Of a stretch of DNA of 55,684 nucleotides, positions 53,228-55,684 are shown piece by piece. The stretch is from Anaerolineae bacterium. GTDB taxonomy: Bacteria; Chloroflexota; Anaerolineae; Aggregatilineales; Phototrophicaceae. Below the pieces are notes generated by a model. It saw only the letters and a program-made list of their open reading frames with translations, ran no database searches and had not been told where the DNA came from. Location of the stretch: NCBI GenBank assembly GCA_026645945.1, contig JAPKMO010000013.1:1-55684 (forward strand). The letters are read 5' to 3'. Numbering within the stretch: the stretch's first letter is position 1; each line of letters begins with the position of its first letter. Made by a program: the position numbers and the translations under genes.

Positions 53228-54142
53228 ATGCGACGAATACCGGGCTACCTGACAATCGCCCTGTGCGGCGGGCTGCTGATGGCCTTCAGTGTGCTGACGA
53301 TTTTCACCGCTGATGCCCAATCTTCCCAGCATCCGCTGGTTCCAACCGTGATGGCGATGCTGACACAGATGCCGCCGCAGGCCGTCGCCACGCAGTTAGC
53401 GCAGATGGGTTATGTCGTGCCGCCGGCGATGATGGCGACCGCCCAGGCCATGCTGCAGCAGATGCCGCCCCAGGCGGTGTTTGAAACCCTGGTAGCCGGA
53501 ATCGGCGCCCCACCGCCCACACCCGTTCCGCCCACGCCGGTTTCCCAATCTCCCGCGCAGCCAACGGCAGCGCCGCCGGTCATCGAGCCGCCGGCAGCCC
53601 AGACGCCACAGCCCGTCGCGCCCCTACCCGTGCAGCCCTCGCCGGAGTCGCCCGGCCAGCCGACCCAGCCCCTGCCGGAAACGACCGCACAGCCGCCAAC
53701 TCCCGCGCCGGTGGGACGGATTTCTGGCAGCGTCCGGCGCGCCGAACTGCCCGACTCCGGCGGCATCAACCTGGTGCTGACGCGACCTGATGGCACGACC
53801 CTGAATATTCCTACCAGCGCCGATGGGCTTTTTAACTTCGCTGGTATGGAGCCGGGCGATTATACGCTGGAAGCACGCGCGGGCGGTTTTCTGTCCGCCT
53901 GGACGGCCTTCACGCTGGAAGCCGGGCAGGACCTGATGCTGCTGCCGGCGGCGCTGCTGGCCGGCGATACCAACGGCGATAATACCGTTGACCTGACCGA
54001 CGCAGTAATGCTGGCAGCCAACTTCAACGCGCCGCCGCCCGTGCCGGAGGCCGATCTCAACCGGGACGGCTGGATTGACATCCGCGATCTGGCAATCCTG
54101 GGCAGCGCCTTTGGCCTGGCCGGGCCGCTGGCCTGGGAATAA
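53228..54142 (+). CDS. Secreted dockerin protein with MPPQA repeats
   Basis: 304 residues, signal peptide about 1-31. Residues about 41-95 hold two repeats centred on MPPQAV (MLTQMPPQAVATQLAQMGYV and MLQQMPPQAVFETLVAGIGA). A long Pro/Thr/Gln linker (about 96-164) follows, then a CarboxypepD-regulatory-like domain (about 165-243; GRISGSVRRAELPDSGGINL) and a C-terminal dockerin (AGDTNGDNTVDLTDAVMLAA and DLNRDGWIDIRDLAILGSAF). The last two domains are paralogous to the end of the first gene in the cluster. Starts 18 bases after the cohesin stop. Confidence 0.87.
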   Translation: MRRIPGYLTIALCGGLLMAFSVLTIFTADAQSSQHPLVPTVMAMLTQMPPQAVATQLAQMGYVVPPAMMATAQAMLQQMPPQAVFETLVAGIGAPPPTPVPPTPVSQSPAQPTAAPPVIEPPAAQTPQPVAPLPVQPSPESPGQPTQPLPETTAQPPTPAPVGRISGSVRRAELPDSGGINLVLTRPDGTTLNIPTSADGLFNFAGMEPGDYTLEARAGGFLSAWTAFTLEAGQDLMLLPAALLAGDTNGDNTVDLTDAVMLAANFNAPPPVPEADLNRDGWIDIRDLAILGSAFGLAGPLAWE

Positions 54143-54166
54143 GAACCGTCTCCAGCCAGCCACAAG

Positions 54167-54190
54167 CGGGGGCGCACGCCCCCGTTTTGA
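54167..54190 (+). terminator. Terminator of the cohesin-dockerin cluster
   Basis: CGGGGGC-GCAC-GCCCCCG followed by TTTTGATT, 24 bases after the dockerin gene stop. Confidence 0.8.
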
Positions 54191-54209
54191 TTCCTGACAA
54201 ACATTGTTT

Positions 54210-54472
54210 TGGTCCACCCCCGCTAAAATAGAGTAACAGCTGCTCCCAGAGAATGTACAATGAGACGACATCAGAAGGGTCACATGGAACGCAAGAGCCA
54301 TTACAGCGAAAGCTGCAAACGCAAGGTCGTAGCAAAGGCGGAAGCCAGCGGCAGTGTCAGCCAAACGGCACGTGAACTGGGCATCAGCAGCAAGACGCTG
54401 CACGCCTCTGCACCTGTCCGGTCAGCCGCGCTGCCTGAGCAGTTGTTACTCCGTAAAACTGAGGGTGGACCA
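54210..54472 (+). mobile_element. Internally deleted IS3-family-like element
   Basis: 263 bp bounded by 28-bp imperfect inverted repeats: TGGTCCACCCCCGC...GAGTAAC (54210-54237) and GTTACTCC...GGGTGGACCA (54445-54472), with TG/CA ends. The interior encodes MERKSHYSESCKRKVVAKAE then SGSVSQTARELGISSKTL, the HTH of IS3/IS911 OrfA (from 54284), and nothing else. Most of the transposase is missing, so it cannot move by itself. No clear target duplication seen. Confidence 0.75.
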
Positions 54473-54720
54473 CAATCGCACCAGCGGCAATCGCTGGACA
54501 AAAGAAGAATACGAAACCTATTGGACAGCGGGGCAACACAGCTTGAAATTTCCGCTATGCTGCCCATAAAAAGCTGGCAGGCAATCCGCCGCAAGATCGT
54601 TCAACTTCGCCGAGTCGGGGTTGAAGTGCCGGACGCAGGACATCTTGAGGATGCGGACACTATCCACGCTCACCTGGAACGGAATCCTTCGGCTGCGGGA
54701 ACGATGCCGTTTTTAATTTT
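54473..54720 (+). pseudogene. Frameshifted HTH remnant of a recombinase-like gene
   Basis: One frame gives NRWTKEEYETYW and another frame gives SGATQLEISAMLPIKSWQAI with RRKIVQLRRVG; joined across a frameshift near 54515-54540 they form a Myb/HTH-like segment (W-x3-E...-SWQAIRRK) as found at the C-terminus of serine recombinases in Chloroflexota. The first part is cut off by the IS element. Decayed. Confidence 0.5.
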
Positions 54721-54829
54721 AACGAATTCGTCACCACGATTACCCCAGAATAAGAATCACCATTGCAGTGGCAGTCTGAAGCCGCTTAACCTAGCAAAGG
54801 TGGACTATCTTGATAGAGTAATCTTCGGT

Positions 54830-55675
54830 TCAAACCCATCCCCGACTTTTCGCATCTTTCCATACGAAGAAAGCCGTATTCAGAATGGCTCTCACGCTGT
54901 AAACATATTGACCGCTCAGTAAATCTGGCTGTTCTACCAAGTGGTGACTGGTAAAGTTCCTCAAAAGTGTAGCAAGAGACAAATCTATACCTATAAACTG
55001 ATTTTCATTTGTCGCTCTCACCTTTATCGAGATCAGGTGCATAGTGTTAGTCTTGAAATCTTGTGCATTGTTGGCATCTCTACGTCCTGCTGTGACATAT
55101 TCATTCCATATTGTGTTCTGATATTTAGCTTGGTAGAGACGTTGAACGAGTGTTCCCATACCGGCATTACTGCTCAAAACGCCTTGCAGAGATGAATCTC
55201 CGCTCCTACAAATTAACTTCCGCATCAAACTTTCTGGAAAGGAAGCAAGCGCCTTAAGACGTAGAAAAGATTCCGCCGCATACCATGATGTTCTGTTGAA
55301 ATGGGTCTCGTTTAGCTCTACTAAAGCATATTCAAATACTGCTAGGTCACTTCCCTCAACAAAATTCAATAATTCGTCTATATCTTGCGGAGAAATCTGA
55401 TAGTTTTGAGTCGTTTTATTATATGCCGTGCAAAGACTTGTCAGTATTTTCTCTGCTTTTTCTCGTATCACTTTCCGTCTATTGGGAAATAATACCTCCA
55501 AGGTCTTTTGATTAGATATGCCGATACCGACATAGCCAATTCGATCTGAAATGGCTTCAGATGAAGTTGAAAACGCGAATCTAATCAGTTCCACCATACG
55601 CCAAATATCTGATTTGAGTGCTTCAGCCAGCTTATACCGTTCCGATTGTTCGTAACAGTGGTGCAGAAACAGCAT
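54830..55675 (-). CDS. AT-rich ORF of unknown function (may continue off window)
   Basis: 281 residues from an ATG at 55675; the frame stays open to the window edge, so the true start may lie outside. Composition and codons (many AAA, ATA, TTA) differ strongly from the GC-rich neighbours, pointing to acquisition from elsewhere. Mostly helical, with KLAEALKSDIWRMVELIRFA, DIDELLNFVEGSDLAVFEYA and LSLATLLRNFTSHHLVEQPD. No family recognised; its place beside IS debris fits a mobile or defence-type cargo gene, which is inference. Confidence 0.5.
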   Translation of the reverse strand: MLFLHHCYEQSERYKLAEALKSDIWRMVELIRFAFSTSSEAISDRIGYVGIGISNQKTLEVLFPNRRKVIREKAEKILTSLCTAYNKTTQNYQISPQDIDELLNFVEGSDLAVFEYALVELNETHFNRTSWYAAESFLRLKALASFPESLMRKLICRSGDSSLQGVLSSNAGMGTLVQRLYQAKYQNTIWNEYVTAGRRDANNAQDFKTNTMHLISIKVRATNENQFIGIDLSLATLLRNFTSHHLVEQPDLLSGQYVYSVRAILNTAFFVWKDAKSRGWV

Positions 55676-55684
55676 ACCCCTTAG

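Overview
The window looks like a chromosomal segment of a GC-rich bacterium, most likely a Chloroflexota member of the Anaerolineae type. This is inferred from the gene set (MalE/F/G-type sugar transporter without its ATPase, kaiBC without a classical kaiA, secreted proteins with Pro/Thr linkers, cohesin and dockerin modules, a Flp pilin) and from the style of the intergenic DNA, which is rich in foldback repeats. No rRNA, tRNA or CRISPR array was seen. The last 0.8 kb is AT-richer and carries transposon debris, so it looks like an acquired island edge.

Layout. 0.2-3.6 kb: sugar ABC transporter operon (binding protein, two permeases). 3.7-5.2 kb: two minus-strand genes (SRPBCC-like, unknown). 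5.4-8.4 kb: GAF histidine kinase plus NarL-type regulator. 8.5-13.6 kb: a minus-strand clock-like operon (PAS protein with a KaiA/RsbU-like C-terminus, kaiB, kaiC, PAS/LOV-like histidine kinase). 13.7-13.95 kb: a MITE with terminal repeats and target duplication. 14-24 kb: ArsR-type regulator, serine hydrolase, K+/H+ antiporter, WD40 protein, a frameshifted PASTA gene, coaBC and two secreted or anchored proteins. 24.5-27 kb: a tail-tube-like protein and a GT-C glycosyltransferase. 27.2-34.9 kb: haem-binding protein, FGGY sugar kinase, a large secreted GH13/CBM20 enzyme and a GMC oxidoreductase. 34.9-40.2 kb: a minus-strand housekeeping block (GNAT, AlkD-like, epimerase, YjjX, CPBP protease, exonuclease, DUF4932-like). 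40.4-49.6 kb: GT4 glycosyltransferase, anmK, ECF sigma/anti-sigma/DUF2892, EEP-family protein, L,D-transpeptidase and S9 peptidase. 49.8-54.1 kb: Flp pilin and a three-gene cohesin-dockerin cluster. 54.2-55.7 kb: defective IS element, recombinase remnant and an AT-rich ORF.

Three places deserve most attention. (1) The kai operon: KaiC keeps the dual phosphorylation pair and both P-loops, KaiA is absent, and the gene just upstream of kaiB encodes two PAS domains followed by a segment resembling the KaiA C-terminal/RsbU N-terminal fold. The downstream kinase has a LOV-like PAS domain whose photoactive Cys is replaced by Trp. (2) A compact cohesin-dockerin cluster with a TM-anchored cohesin, a cohesin+dockerin protein and a dockerin protein, but no glycoside hydrolase. 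(3) A promoter-hairpin-terminator unit ahead of the S9 peptidase gene that could be an sRNA or an attenuator, next to two near-identical 86-bp mobile repeats, one of which supplies the peptidase stop codon.

The GH13 enzyme, FGGY kinase and sugar ABC transporter fit a saccharolytic heterotroph. Family names are assigned from motifs read by eye; no database search was run.
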